Source: Balaenoptera acutorostrata
Lineage: Eukaryota > Chordata > Mammalia > Artiodactyla > Balaenopteridae
DNA length: 64,000 nt
Direction of reading: 5' to 3'
NCBI RefSeq assembly: GCF_949987535.1
Contig: NC_080081.1
Coordinates: forward strand, 48,520,973 to 48,584,972
The stretch's first letter is position 1. The number at the start of each line of letters is the position of its first letter. The notes beneath the pieces were generated by a model. It was not told the origin of the DNA and did not search any database. It worked only from the letters and a program-made list of their open reading frames with translations. Made by a program: the position numbers and the translations under genes. Positions 23,680 to 33,279 of this stretch are shown one piece after another.

Positions 23680-24865
23680 AGAATGAAAGAGGAGTCAGAA
23701 AGTGAATCATGAGTTTCTAGGGTCAGCCTAAAAGCCATTACTGTAAGAATATATAACGATATTGATAAACATTCAAAGAGCTGCCTTTAAAAGTTTCATA
23801 GCTCAAAGAGACCCTGAAATCTTTGGAAGGCAAAAAAGACTTTTAAGAACATACTTTAATTTGTTTTCATCCCCATTTCTTTTGTTGTCATGTGGTGAAG
23901 AAGGCTGATTCTCAGGGTCATAGCAAATTGATTTTGTGCTGTGCACTTAAAAACTGAAGTGGGTTCTTAGAGTTTTGTTCACTATTATTGCTCCTAAGGA
24001 TTCTCATGCTGATCATTGATTTAATATTTTTTCAGTAATAGCTTTTTGAACTACAACAAAAAATTATTTTAGCAAAAATATTAGCCCTGTGGATAATTGT
24101 TAAGGGACTTTTTTGGGTGTTGTAAATATATGTGTGGAAATACTGTAAATCATATGATTTTTAAACATCAAATTCATGGAGTGCAATAAATATGGTATAT
24201 TTCTGGTAGTTATATTTTTAAACACCTTTAAAGGTCTTTTTATAATCTGTTATGCAAATGTTCATGATCTGTAGTAGTAGTCAAAATGTGGACAGTAAGG
24301 GGGAATGTGTGTAAAATGTTATATTTTATCATTTTATTATTTGTATACCTCTCTTTGAGTGTTTCAAAACTGCCATTTCTTAATTTTTCTCATTGTACTT
24401 GAAAAGGGCTTTCACACTGCCTGTTCTAACCGTTTACAGCAGAATCCAACAATCACCTTTGTAAATATCAGAACTGGTACATAAACTCCAGAGGGACCCA
24501 ATCTTTAGCAGCCCGAATTGATCACTAGGAGATTGATTTTATGAATTGGTATTCAAAGTGTTTCTTGCCTTAATAAAATGTAGCCTCTTCATCCACCTGA
24601 ATAGGGTTCTATAATCCACCATTTTCTCAGATTCTTCAGCTGTTTTTTCAGATAGTATTCTGCTGGGAGGCTGTGTCCAACCATCTTACACAACAGTAAT
24701 AAATGGACTGTTTGCCCTTTGTTGTGGTTTTAGTCAGCACCTTGGAGAATAGAGGTTAAACCTTAAAAAAAGGAAGTGATGGAAAATAAAAAGGGAAATT
24801 TCACAAGGTGATAAAAAAAATCATTCCAATTGTAAGTGGGTGATGTATACAAATGCTCCATTGAT
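23680..24865. other. No recognised element
   Basis: AT-rich DNA without a repeat I can name. No exon supported. Confidence 0.45.
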
Positions 24866-25560
24866 GAAATGGCTTTCCTCACTGTGTGTAAATTAAAGAA
24901 TCCTTGGACCCAAACCCCTTTAATACCCCCAAATAAGACTCCTGCCACAGCAGGAAGTCAATTATCTCCATGGCAACCAAAACAAATAGTGAATATTGCC
25001 TTAGCAGACAAGGTGGATAAAAGGTGCATCTAAAATTAATTTATGTCTTGGGATTGGATGCTTGAGATGAGAGAACTGGTCCATAAAGTACCCAAGAGGA
25101 GCTATTAAAAGAGAAACAAAATAAGTCCCTTGTTGAGTTCCCAAGAGAGCTGTGGCCGAAGCGTATAAACCCTTTTTGCTCTGCCTTTAAGGGGGAAAGT
25201 TGTCAATATGTCCCCATTTACATGGCTGCTTTGATGATGGCCCCTGTAAATCTCAGGCCTGCCAAAGAATGTTTATTAAGAAGTGGCTTCAGGAGTGATC
25301 TCTTAATCCATCCTCTAGTACAGTGGGGATATTTTTTATTATTATATACATCAATTCTGAGATGCAGAGATGCTCCCAAAGATTAAAGTTCAGAAGATTT
25401 TGAGTCTATAAAAATCTTGCATTAAAAAAATAGGAAGAGAGAAAAAAGCTCTTTCACAAATACATAGAATCCTCAGAAGCAAACGTGGAGCTGTAACTTT
25501 TTCATTAAGTGCAGAAATTATAAACACTAATTAAACCACTGTTTGGAAAATAACTCCAAA
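24866..25560. promoter_or_regulatory. Repeat-free candidate conserved non-coding block
   Basis: About 700 bases of moderate-complexity DNA with no sign of decayed transposon sequence, flanked by AT-rich and L2 sequence. Words such as 'atgtccccatttacatggc' and 'aaagattaaagttcagaaga' are not low-complexity. The call rests on absence of repeats and texture only, so it is weak. Confidence 0.2.
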
Positions 25561-25809
25561 TATTGAAAGGAACTTTTCAGGGGGAAATGTGTCTCTGCAT
25601 TCCTGTGCCTGGAGCTGTGGCTCTTGAAGTCAGGGGGACTCAGGTGGGTACCCGCTTTGTGGGGAGTCCATTTCTTACCCTAAGCAGGGACATGAAGGCT
25701 GAACAGGATGCTGACCCCAACCCCTCCCTGTTAGGGCAGAGCTGTTCTCCCCAGACTGGAATCACACTTAATGCTTAACCTGACTCAGCCTTCCTCTTTG
25801 TAGTAGATT
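25561..25809. other. No recognised element
   Basis: Slightly GC-richer stretch holding a 71-codon frame with no recognisable similarity. Confidence 0.35.
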
Positions 25810-26451
25810 TCATCCCGTCCCACTCCGCTACCATTTCTCTAAGATCACAGTTTCCTCTTTTACATGCAACTTTCAATCAATCCCAGAGTGCAGCTGTTTC
25901 TTTCTTCCTGAGACTTCTTGCCAATTTCCCTTCCTTTCTATCCACACTTATTATTGCACAACTTGATGACTATAATAGTCCCCTAATTTACTCTGCCATC
26001 TTCTTGCTCTCCCCAGTCCTATCTTTCCTATACACTGGTTGGATTCATTCAGAAGATCATTTTATTATTCACTCGTTTCTAAAAAACGTAATGACTTCCT
26101 GTTGCCTGTAGAATAAAACTCAGATTCTTCTATGTGGCATTAATGGTTCCCCACCAGCTGACCTTAATCTGTATTCTAACATATCTTCCCACTAATTGCT
26201 TCCACAAATCCATTGTTCTAATCATTATCATTTACTACAAATGCCTTATACTTTCCCGAGTGTCCTTACTTGTGCAATTCTTGTTACTAACTGGAATAGC
26301 CTCCCCCATGGGCATTTATTTCTTCCTCCCCAACACAAAGAGCAGGTCTCATGCATCCTCTTAAAAGCCAACTCCTGTTTTATATCCCTGAACACTTTCC
26401 AACCTCCCAGTCCTCATGATCTCATTTTCCTTTGAACTCCAGTAGTACTTA
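25810..26451 (+). repeat. L2 LINE 3' portion, long copy
   Basis: The longest L2 copy in the window. In order: 'agaagatcattttattattc' (26051-26070), 'tgacttcctgttgcctgtag' (26092-26111), 'aataaaactcagattcttct' (26112-26131), 'ggttccccaccagctgacct' (26145-26164), 'ctaactggaatagcctcccc' (26287-26306) and 'cctcttaaaagccaactcct' (26357-26376). It runs up to the 5' edge of the next LTR. Confidence 0.7.
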
Positions 26452-26599
26452 ATACCTGTGGTAGGCAGAATAACCTACAAAGATGTCCATACACTAATCC
26501 CTGGAATCCACGATGTGTGACCTTATGGGACAATAGGAATTTGGCAGGTGTAATTAAAGTTACAGACCTTAAAATAGGGAGGGTATCCTGGATCACCCA

Positions 26600-26656
26600 A
26601 TCTTATCACCTGTGATAAGATTGATAAGGGCTCAGTCTTATCACATGAGCCCTTAT
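26600..26656. promoter_or_regulatory. Double palindrome with four GATA motifs
   Basis: First inverted repeat: 10-bp arms 'atcttatcac' / 'gtgataagat' with a 2-base loop (26600-26621). Second: 11-bp arms 'ataagggctca' / 'tgagcccttat' with an 11-base loop (26624-26656). Together they hold GATAA or TTATC at 26603, 26614, 26623 and 26638. GATA-factor binding is inference. Confidence 0.5.
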
Positions 26657-26950
26657 AAGAAGAGAACTTTCTCTGGCTGCAGTAAGAGAGATGGGGCAGA
26701 AGAGGAGCCAGGTGAGATGCAGCAGAAGGAAAAGTTAGATATAAGTGTGAGGAGGATTTCATGCACTGTTGCTGGCTTTGAGATATAGGGGCCCACATGG
26801 AAGGACTGGAGAGAGGCTTCTAGGAGCTAAGTGACTCTAGGCTGACAGCCAGCAAGAGAATGAAACTTCAGTACTTCAACTGCAAGAAACTGAATTTCTC
26901 CAACAACCCAGATGAACTAGGAAACAGATTCTTTCCAGAACTTCCCAGTA

Positions 26951-26963
26951 AGAGCCCAGTCTT
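26951..26963. repeat. Target-site duplication of 5S/L1 chimera, 5' copy
   Basis: 'agagcccagtctt', repeated exactly at 28098-28110. Confidence 0.93.
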
Positions 26964-27045
26964 CCAAGTACTAACCAGGCCTGACCCTGCTTAGCTTTTG
27001 AGATCAAATGAGATTGGATGCATTCAGGGTGGTATGGCCATAGAC
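26964..27045 (-). pseudogene. 5S rRNA pseudogene, nucleotides 1-82, antisense to L1
   Basis: The minus strand reads as vertebrate 5S rRNA starting exactly at nucleotide 1 ('gtctatggccataccaccct', minus strand from 27045) and running to about nucleotide 82 ('ggttagtacttgg', ending at 26964). Against the 5S sequence I remember, I count 10 differences in 82, all transitions, mostly at CpG sites. The last third of 5S is absent. It lies inside the target-site duplications together with the L1 piece. It cannot act as an rRNA gene: it is truncated, and the box C part of the internal promoter (about nucleotides 80-97) is almost entirely missing. Confidence 0.93.
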
Positions 27046-28097
27046 AACATATAGAATGAGAGAAAATATTTGCAAATGATGTGACGGACAAGGGATTAAT
27101 CTCCAGATTATGCAAATAGCTCATATAGTTCAATATTAAAAAAATAAATAACGCAATCAAAAACTGGGCAGAAGACCTAAATAGATATTTCTCCAAAGAA
27201 GACAAACAGATGGCCAACAGGCATATGACAAGATGTTCAACATTGCTAATTATTAGAGAAATGCAAATCAAAACTACAGTGAGGTGTCACCTCACACCAG
27301 TCAGAATGGCCATCAACAAAAAGTCTACAAATAACAAATGCTGGAGAGGGTGTGGAGAAATAGGAACCCTCTTACACTGTTGGTAGGAATGTGAATTGGT
27401 ACAGCCCCTATGGAGAACAGTATGGAGGTTCCTTAAAAAACTAAAAATAGAGCTATCATATGATCCTGCAATCCCACTCCTGGGCATATATCCAGAGAAA
27501 ACCATAATTTGGAAATATACATGAACCCCAATGTTTATTGAAGCACTGCTTACAATAGCCAAAACATGGAAGCAACCTAAATGTCCATTGACAGATGAAT
27601 AGATAAAGAAGATGTGATATATATATATACAATGGAATATTACTCACCCATAGAGAAGAATGAAATAATGCCATTTGCAGCAACATGGATGGACCTAGAG
27701 ACAATCATACTAAGTGAAGTAAGCCAGACAAAGACAAATATCATATGATATCACTCATATGTGGAATCTAAAAAAAAAATACAAATGAACATATATACAA
27801 AACAGAAATAAATCCACAGACATAGAAAACAAACTTATGGTTACCAAAGGGGAAGGAGTGAGGGATAAATTAGAAGTTTGGGATTAGCATATACACACTA
27901 CTGTATATAAAATAGGTAACCAACAAGGACCTATTATATAGCACAGGAAACTATACTTAATATTTTGTAATAACCTAAAAGGAAAAGAATCTGGAAAAGA
28001 ATATATAATTGAATCACTTTGTTGTATGCACCTGAAACTAACACATCATTGTAAATCAACTATACTTCAATTAAAAAAAAAAGAACTTGAAAAAAAT
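27046..28097 (+). mobile_element. L1 3' fragment fused to 5S pseudogene
   Basis: About 1.05 kb of L1, from late ORF2 to the poly(A). ORF2 C-terminal segments read in + strand pieces, for example 'ggagagggtgtggagaaata' (27343-27362), 'ctcctgggcatatatccaga' (27477-27496) and 'acaatggaatattactcacc' (27630-27649). The 3' UTR contains 'cactttgttgtatgcacctg' (28015-28034) and ends in an A-rich tail (28072-28097). Several stops and frameshifts are present. The 3' UTR type resembles L1-B rather than L1-A. It shares one pair of target-site duplications with the 5S piece, so both arrived in one event. Confidence 0.93.
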
Positions 28098-28110
28098 AGA
28101 GCCCAGTCTT
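28098..28110. repeat. Target-site duplication of 5S/L1 chimera, 3' copy
   Basis: 'agagcccagtctt', exact copy of 26951-26963; the split LTR resumes immediately after. Confidence 0.93.
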
Positions 28111-28284
28111 GATTTTGGTTTTGTGAAACCTGGAGCAGAGAAACCAGCCAAGGCAACCCAAGCTTCTGACCTACACTACTGTGAAATAATACATTTGTGT
28201 TGTTTTAAGCCAATATTTTTGTGGCAACGTGTTATGTCAGCAATAGAAAATTACTGCAGTACCTAACAGCATTTCACAAACTGT

Positions 28285-28530
28285 GGTGTTCAAGAGACTG
28301 GGATTTGGATTCGACTGCTTGGGCCTGCATTCTGCTTCAATGCCCTCAAACTGCATGACCTTGGTCAAGTTACTTAACCTTTTAGATTCTAAGGTTTCAT
28401 CATGTCTACTAATAAAACCTATTATCACTCAAAATAATTCATAGGATTATAATGAATACTAAGATAGATGATACATATAAAGGCATTAGAAACTTGCCTC
28501 ACACATACCAGTAAAATAATGCTATGTCTG
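28285..28530 (+). repeat. MIR SINE relic
   Basis: MIR order: 'gggatttggattcgactgct' (28301-28320), 'gcatgaccttggtcaagtta' (28353-28372), 'cttaaccttttagattctaa' (28373-28392), 'ataggattataatgaatact' (28441-28460). Confidence 0.75.
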
Positions 28531-28584
28531 GTGGCAATTTATACTTATGATTTCTGCAACTAGATTCTAAGTTCCTGAGATAGG

Positions 28585-29205
28585 GAGAAGTGATGGATTA
28601 AAAATGATCACCAACCCTTCACAGCTCTTCCCACAAAGAGATGAAGCCTCTTTTTCCTCATCACTTACATCTGAGTGGGCCTTTTTCTCCTTTTGTCCCG
28701 AAGAGCATAATAGACTTGATGCTGTGGAAGTCTCAAGGAGACTGCAGATTTTGGTTTTGCTCTTGCTTCTTTGAAAGGCTCTGCCATCACGTGAAGAAGC
28801 CCAGGATGAAAGATCAAGTGGAGAGAGGCCCAGCCATCTCCGTTACTTTAGACATTCCCACTTAGACCCCAAGCCATCAGAGCACCCAGTGCCAGCCAAG
28901 CCACCAGCCTACTGCAGCCCCAGAGTCCACTTGAGATCAGCAGAACTGCCTGGTCAGCCCACCAAGGGGGGAAAGTGGTGGGGGTGGTGGTGGTGGTGGG
29001 ATGAATTGGGAGACTGGGATTGACATATATACACTAATATGTATAAAGTGGATAACTAATAAGAACCTGCTGTATAAAAAATAAATAAAATAAAATTCAA
29101 AAATTCAAAAAAATATCTTGAAATACAATAAGTTGTTGTCTTAATCTGCTCAGCTTCATTTTTTGTTTTGTATTGTTTTGGCATCAATACATAGCTGATG
29201 CTGGA
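28585..29205 (+). mobile_element. MLT1-type LTR, split by an L1 3' fragment
   Basis: Left part 28585-28960 has 'ggattaaaaatgatcaccaa' (28595-28614), 'cacagctcttcccacaaaga' (28620-28639), 'ggctctgccatcacgtgaag' (28778-28797) and 'agcagaactgcctggtcagc' (28939-28958). The right part after the insert has 'aataagttgttgtcttaatc' (29128-29147) and 'gcatcaatacatagctgatg' (29181-29200), the normal MLT1 end. Confidence 0.75.
28961..29112 (+). mobile_element. L1 3'-UTR fragment inserted in MLT1 LTR
   Basis: A 150-base, heavily 5'-truncated L1. It has the same short G-rich 3' UTR type as L1-A: a G-rich run at 28965-29000, then 'tgggattgacatatatacac' (29016-29035), 'taaagtggataactaataag' (29044-29063) and 'aacctgctgtataaaaaata'. 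It interrupts the MLT1 LTR. I could not find a clean target-site duplication. Confidence 0.8.
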
Positions 29206-29209
29206 GGTT

Positions 29210-29929
29210 ACCTTAAATTTCTTTGTATTTGCTCCATTATCCTCCTTAGAACTTAGCCCAGCACCTTGTATATTATAAACACTCAAGTGTTTGTTAATGC
29301 AATTAGTACCTGCTTTTTCCTTGATCTTTTAAAATATTTAACTTATTGAATTTTATTTAATTGTTTATTAAGTTAAAATTTTTAGTTTACTCTGGTTATA
29401 AAGAAGCCTGACCACATATTTGCAAACTAGTTTCATAATTTGAATAAAAATAGACTTATCTTTAAAACTGTGTAGACAGGGTAAGGCAAGTAAGAAAGGT
29501 ATCCCTGACTATAATAACTGGATAAATGTGTGAGTCACATATCTTTGACTTATGCTGATTTTGCATAAGTCATATAACTTCCTGGGCCTCAGTTAGCTTG
29601 TCTAAGCTGGGAGGCCTGGATCAGAGGATCTCTACCGTCTTTTCCAAACAGTCTATTTATAGACCTGGCTTAGATAGTTGTGGCCATAGGGGCAAGAACG
29701 GCTGAGTTCATTCCAAGTTTAAAGTAGTTGTCAAAGAGGAGAAACTGTTGCCTTCGGGGTAGAAGCCAAGACCCAGTGGTCACCAGTTTCATGATACGTT
29801 TTGTCGTTTGTTGGGAAGGAAATTAATTGGTGATCCTTGTCTAGCTCCCTCCATTTACATCACAAAATACATCACAATTGGCAGGTGGCTGGCAGCCTCA
29901 GCAGGGAGAAGAGAACACGGAATCATTTT
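29210..29929. other. No recognised element
   Basis: AT-rich unique DNA up to the retrocopy. Confidence 0.4.
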
Positions 29930-29946
29930 AAGAATGAATGGGCCTC
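29930..29946. repeat. Target-site duplication of non-coding retrocopy, 5' copy
   Basis: 'aagaatgaatgggcctc', exact 17-bp match to 31325-31341. The preceding 'tttt' makes the nick site TT/AAGA, close to the L1 endonuclease preference. Confidence 0.93.
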
Positions 29947-30734
29947 GGAAGGAAGGCTTTGTTCCTGCAGATTCCAGTGCCTCATAGCCCACCTGCTACT
30001 GCTTTCCCCTGGGTACTGGGTCAGAAATGATGAGTTGCTTTGACCTTCACGAAGGATTGGATGCAGTCGTTCTTTAAGCTATCTTACTGGAGGTGTCCTG
30101 CAAGGTTGGACATACGAGGCTCAAAAGAGGGATCTGGGCTGGAGATACAGATGAAAGGAGTCATTATCATACAGAAGAGATGGATCCCATGTCACATTTA
30201 CCATGTAGTACTGCAGTCTCAAGCTCTTTTACATTAAAAAGAGCTGCCAACCAAGGAGCCTCAAGTTATTTGGACCTCATTCAAAGGACTGTGTACTGAA
30301 AATGGCTTCCTAGTTCTCTGCACTCAATTATTCTAACAACAAGAAAGATCTCTCTAAAGACAGAGTAATGAAGACAAGCAGCAGACTGCGAGAAGCAGTC
30401 TGTGGGACCTCCCATACATAAGAGAGAAGAAGTCAACAATGGTCTGGTCATGGTGAGGAAAGGATGTTTCACAAAAGTTCAACGAAGAGGAGAGACAGGA
30501 ACAAAAAGGCAACCAGGCACATTTTCTGACTTATTGGTCTACAAAACTGAAGCCTAATTTTTCCATTAGTCCAAAATAAATACCAACTTAGCTTTGGTTG
30601 TAAATTTAAATTACTGTAGTCTGCAAAGGAATACTCAGACCCCCTGTCTTTTCAGAGCTCCACTAGGCCAGCAGACTTTGTTGTAACCGAAGGCTGGCCA
30701 CCCCGGAAAGTCTCGGACAATGACGTGTTTCTTG

Positions 30735-30865
30735 AGCAACCCTAGGAAGTAAGCAAGGTAATCTCCATTTTACAGAAGTAACGGAGGCTCACGGGGATCC
30801 AAGAGCTTGTCCGTGGTCGTCCCTCAAACACCCTCGAGTCTGTCTAGCTCCTTTGTCCACACTTC
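30735..30865 (-). repeat. MIR SINE relic, antisense, inside retrocopy
   Basis: 'aatctccattttacagaagt' (30761-30780), 'aacggaggctcacggggatc' (30780-30799) and 'tctgtctagctcctttgtcc' (30839-30858) correspond to the complement of the MIR core. Confidence 0.6.
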
Positions 30866-30938
30866 ACAAACAGGAGAGACTATGCTAGATGCATTCCAAA
30901 AGCCAGTTAACTAAATGCTAGGAGAGTGAATTTTATGT

Positions 30939-31130
30939 TGTCCCTTAGTATCCTCAGGTGATCAGTTCCAGGACACCCCCAAACACCCATTCCCGTGGAT
31001 ACCAAAATCCGGACATGCTCAAGTACCTTATATAAAATAACTAGTGTCATTGGCCCTCTGCATCCATGGGCCTGACTGTACATTCCTCCACAGGTCTACA
31101 CTGAAGTTTCAAGAATTAGAAAATAAAGTT
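30939..31130. mobile_element. Tigger/MER2-like DNA transposon fragment inside retrocopy
   Basis: 'gtcccttagtatcctcagg' (30940-30958), 'gatcagttccaggacaccc' (30960-30978), 'ggataccaaaatccggacat' (30997-31016), 'ctcaagtaccttatataaaa' (31018-31037) and 'ccctctgcatccatgggcct' (31053-31072). Diagnostic of the MER2/Tigger group; subfamily not fixed. Confidence 0.75.
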
Positions 31131-31324
31131 CATTGATATGCTGTATTATTTCAATCTTTTAAGAAACCATCTTGAGTAATTGGCATGGCACAAGGAATAT
31201 CACAGAAGTAATGTTAACCATGATTTTAAGTAATTCAACAATCTCTAAATTAATCTGACAATTATAAATTTCTTTTCCGAATCTCAAAACAAAAATTCAA
31301 AAATCAAAAAAAAAAAAAAAAAAA

Positions 31325-31341
31325 AAGAATGAATGGGCCTC
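31325..31341. repeat. Target-site duplication of non-coding retrocopy, 3' copy
   Basis: 'aagaatgaatgggcctc' directly after the poly(A); its first A's merge with the tail. Confidence 0.93.
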
Positions 31342-32211
31342 CTACACCTTGCAGAGTGGCAGTTTCTGTCACATTTCTGTTGCAGTAAACACATGTTGCA
31401 GCAGTGCTAGAAAATGCCAAAGCTTGTTCTATGTTTGGTCAGTAAGAGGAAGTAAAAAGATAATTTTCTTAATCTAAACTAATCTAAATAATGTCTTATG
31501 CCTTAGGGAGATAATTTATGAGTACAAATTTCTTTTCTGTTGTTGTTGTATGATTACTGCTCTCTCCTATTAAATGCATGCTGCTGATCACAACAGAATG
31601 AAATGATCTGTCCCTCTGGATGAAGTATTTAATGCCCACTAATGGAGGGGCAGAAATTGCTAGGTTACAAGCTGTTCCATCCACTCTCAGGCCTGAGGAT
31701 ATACAAGCTGCTGCCTCTAACCTCCTGATCTCTAATACAGACCTTCTTATTGTGGCTGGTTTCTCTCGTCTTCATTCCATAGCTTAGGAACCTGAATACT
31801 TCATTCTTCCTCTTGGTCATTCCCACCTGCCTCTCCTGATTCTAGCCTAGAGACCTGCAGTTTGAGAGCAATGGATCTCCCTCCTCTGAGAGTAGTCCAC
31901 ATTCTTGGAACTAATACCTCATCCTTGTTTTGGGAAGGAAAGATAAAACATCTTTCAAAGTTTCATAGCAATAGAGGCAAGTATAAAAGTTCTCTGTATC
32001 TCTAGCCTGCTTCATGCAGATGGAATACATCTCCACATATGAGATAGAAATAACTTCAATGTCATTCACGAAACCCAGCAACTTCCAGTTCTTTCATTGT
32101 GGATCCTGTTTCAGACAGTCATGTGTCACACACCTGCACATTGTCCATAACTTTTGTTCAGTGTACTTCCCACAGCATTCTTACAAGTAATTACCAAATA
32201 TTTTTAGACTT
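31342..32211. other. No recognised element
   Basis: Unique-looking DNA between the retrocopy and the first SINE. No gene supported. Confidence 0.4.
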
Positions 32212-32225
32212 AAAAATAAAGTCAG

Positions 32226-32493
32226 GGGGCTTCCCTGGTGGCGCAGTGGTTGAGAATCCGCCTGCCAATGCAGGGGACACGGGTTCAAGCCCTGGTCTGG
32301 GAAGATTCCACGTGCTGCGGGGCAACTGGGCCCGTGAGCCACAACTACTGAGCCTGCGCATCTAGAGCCTGTGCTCCACAACAAGAGAGGCCGCGATAGT
32401 GAGAGGCCCGCGCACCGCGATGAAGAGTGGCCCCCACTTGCCACAACTAGAGAAAGCCCTCACACAGAAGCGAAGACCCAACACAGCCAAAAA

Positions 32494-32541
<48 letters not shown>

Positions 32542-32566
32542 GCACTTAAAAAAAAATTAAAAAATA
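32226..32566 (+). mobile_element. CHR-type tRNA-derived SINE
   Basis: Complete cetartiodactyl SINE. The head 'cttccctggtggcgcagtgg' (32230-32249) contains the pol III box A; 'gggttcaagcc' (32282-32292) is box B. The body has 'gtgctccacaacaagagagg', and the tail is an (AAAT/ATAA)n run (32491-32540) plus A-rich sequence. An exact 14-bp duplication 'aaaaataaagtcag' flanks it at 32212-32225 and 32567-32580. Confidence 0.97.
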
Positions 32567-32580
32567 AAAAATAAAGTCAG

Positions 32581-33275
32581 CATTATAAAAATCAATGGTC
32601 ACCAGGCCACCTGCAAAATGTTAATATAGATTAAAAATTATAATACTTAAAAAAATGTTTTGATAACCCTCTCTTCTAAATCAGTATAAATTGAGGTATA
32701 TTGAGGAGCTTGCCGTATTCACTGAACTTTAAACATACAAACACTAGAGATAAAAATACATTTCAAAACTCTTGCAAGTACTTCTTCTTCCAGCTATAAT
32801 GGAACACAGGGACCAGAACTACCCTCCCTTCTTAAACTACTAGAAAACTGGACAAAACATATGAAAAAATGATGTTCACCCATTGGAAGATAGGTACTTG
32901 GACAGTGATTCCTGGAGAAGCAAAACAAATGAGGTATTTTCTGTAACTGACCCAGTTTACTGACTGGAAAGGGTGTTCCAGCTACACAGCAGGGAGGGAG
33001 AACCAAAAGCAAGCCTGTGGGTCCCACTGACTTGAGGATACAGAGTTCAAAATTTAGGAAGGACAGGATCAGGGCCAGGACTAGGGTGAGGAGAGTAAGC
33101 CACTTGTCTCAAGCACAAGTTTAAAGGGATGCCAAAAAACTAAGTAATCAAGATAAATAATATTTTAAAAATTAAAATTAGTATAAAAAATTCATGATGA
33201 ACAAAATATCAAACTTTTAAATAAAGACAGAAACTGACTCTGAACATGCATGATTTGGCTGCTCTTGCCTCACCC
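32581..33275. other. No recognised element
   Basis: AT-rich DNA between SINE and old L1. No gene supported. Confidence 0.4.
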
Positions 33276-33279
33276 TCAT

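Larger units (their letters stand above)
26457..28258 (+). mobile_element. Solo LTR (MaLR/ERVL-like), split by a 5S/L1 insertion
   Basis: Starts TG ('tgtggtaggcagaataac') and ends CA ('aaattactgca'). 'atacc' precedes it and 'gtacc' follows it, a 5-bp target duplication with one mismatch. Landmarks: 'aaagatgtccatacactaat', 'tgaccttatgggacaatagg' and, after the insert, 'acatttgtgttgttttaagc' (28191-28210). The LTR is about 655 bases once the 1147-base insert at 26964-28110 is removed. It contains two perfect hairpins with GATA words. No retroviral coding sequence is present. Confidence 0.75.
29947..31324 (+). mobile_element. 1.38-kb non-coding retrocopy or orphan transduction with poly(A)
   Basis: The segment ends in a poly(A) run (31308-31326) and is bounded by a 17-bp exact direct repeat, so it was inserted by L1-type machinery from an RNA read on the + strand. 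It contains no L1 sequence that I recognise. Inside are an antisense MIR piece (30735-30865) and a Tigger/MER2-like piece (30939-31130), so the source RNA came from ordinary non-coding genomic DNA, such as a long non-coding RNA, a 3' UTR, or DNA downstream of an L1 carried by read-through. Frames up to 68 codons are not convincing. AATAAA occurs at 31122-31127, but that is 180 bases before the tail; no canonical signal lies within 40 bases of it. Confidence 0.8.

Noticed and set aside
26964..27045. Functional 5S rRNA gene
   Set aside because: Only nucleotides 1-82 are present, with 10 transitions, the box C promoter part almost entirely absent and no terminator T-run at a 3' end.
32099..32444. 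Frames with 'GGAVVENPPANAGDTGSSPG' type sequence
   Set aside because: This peptide is the well-known artefact of translating the tRNA-derived SINE and not a gene.
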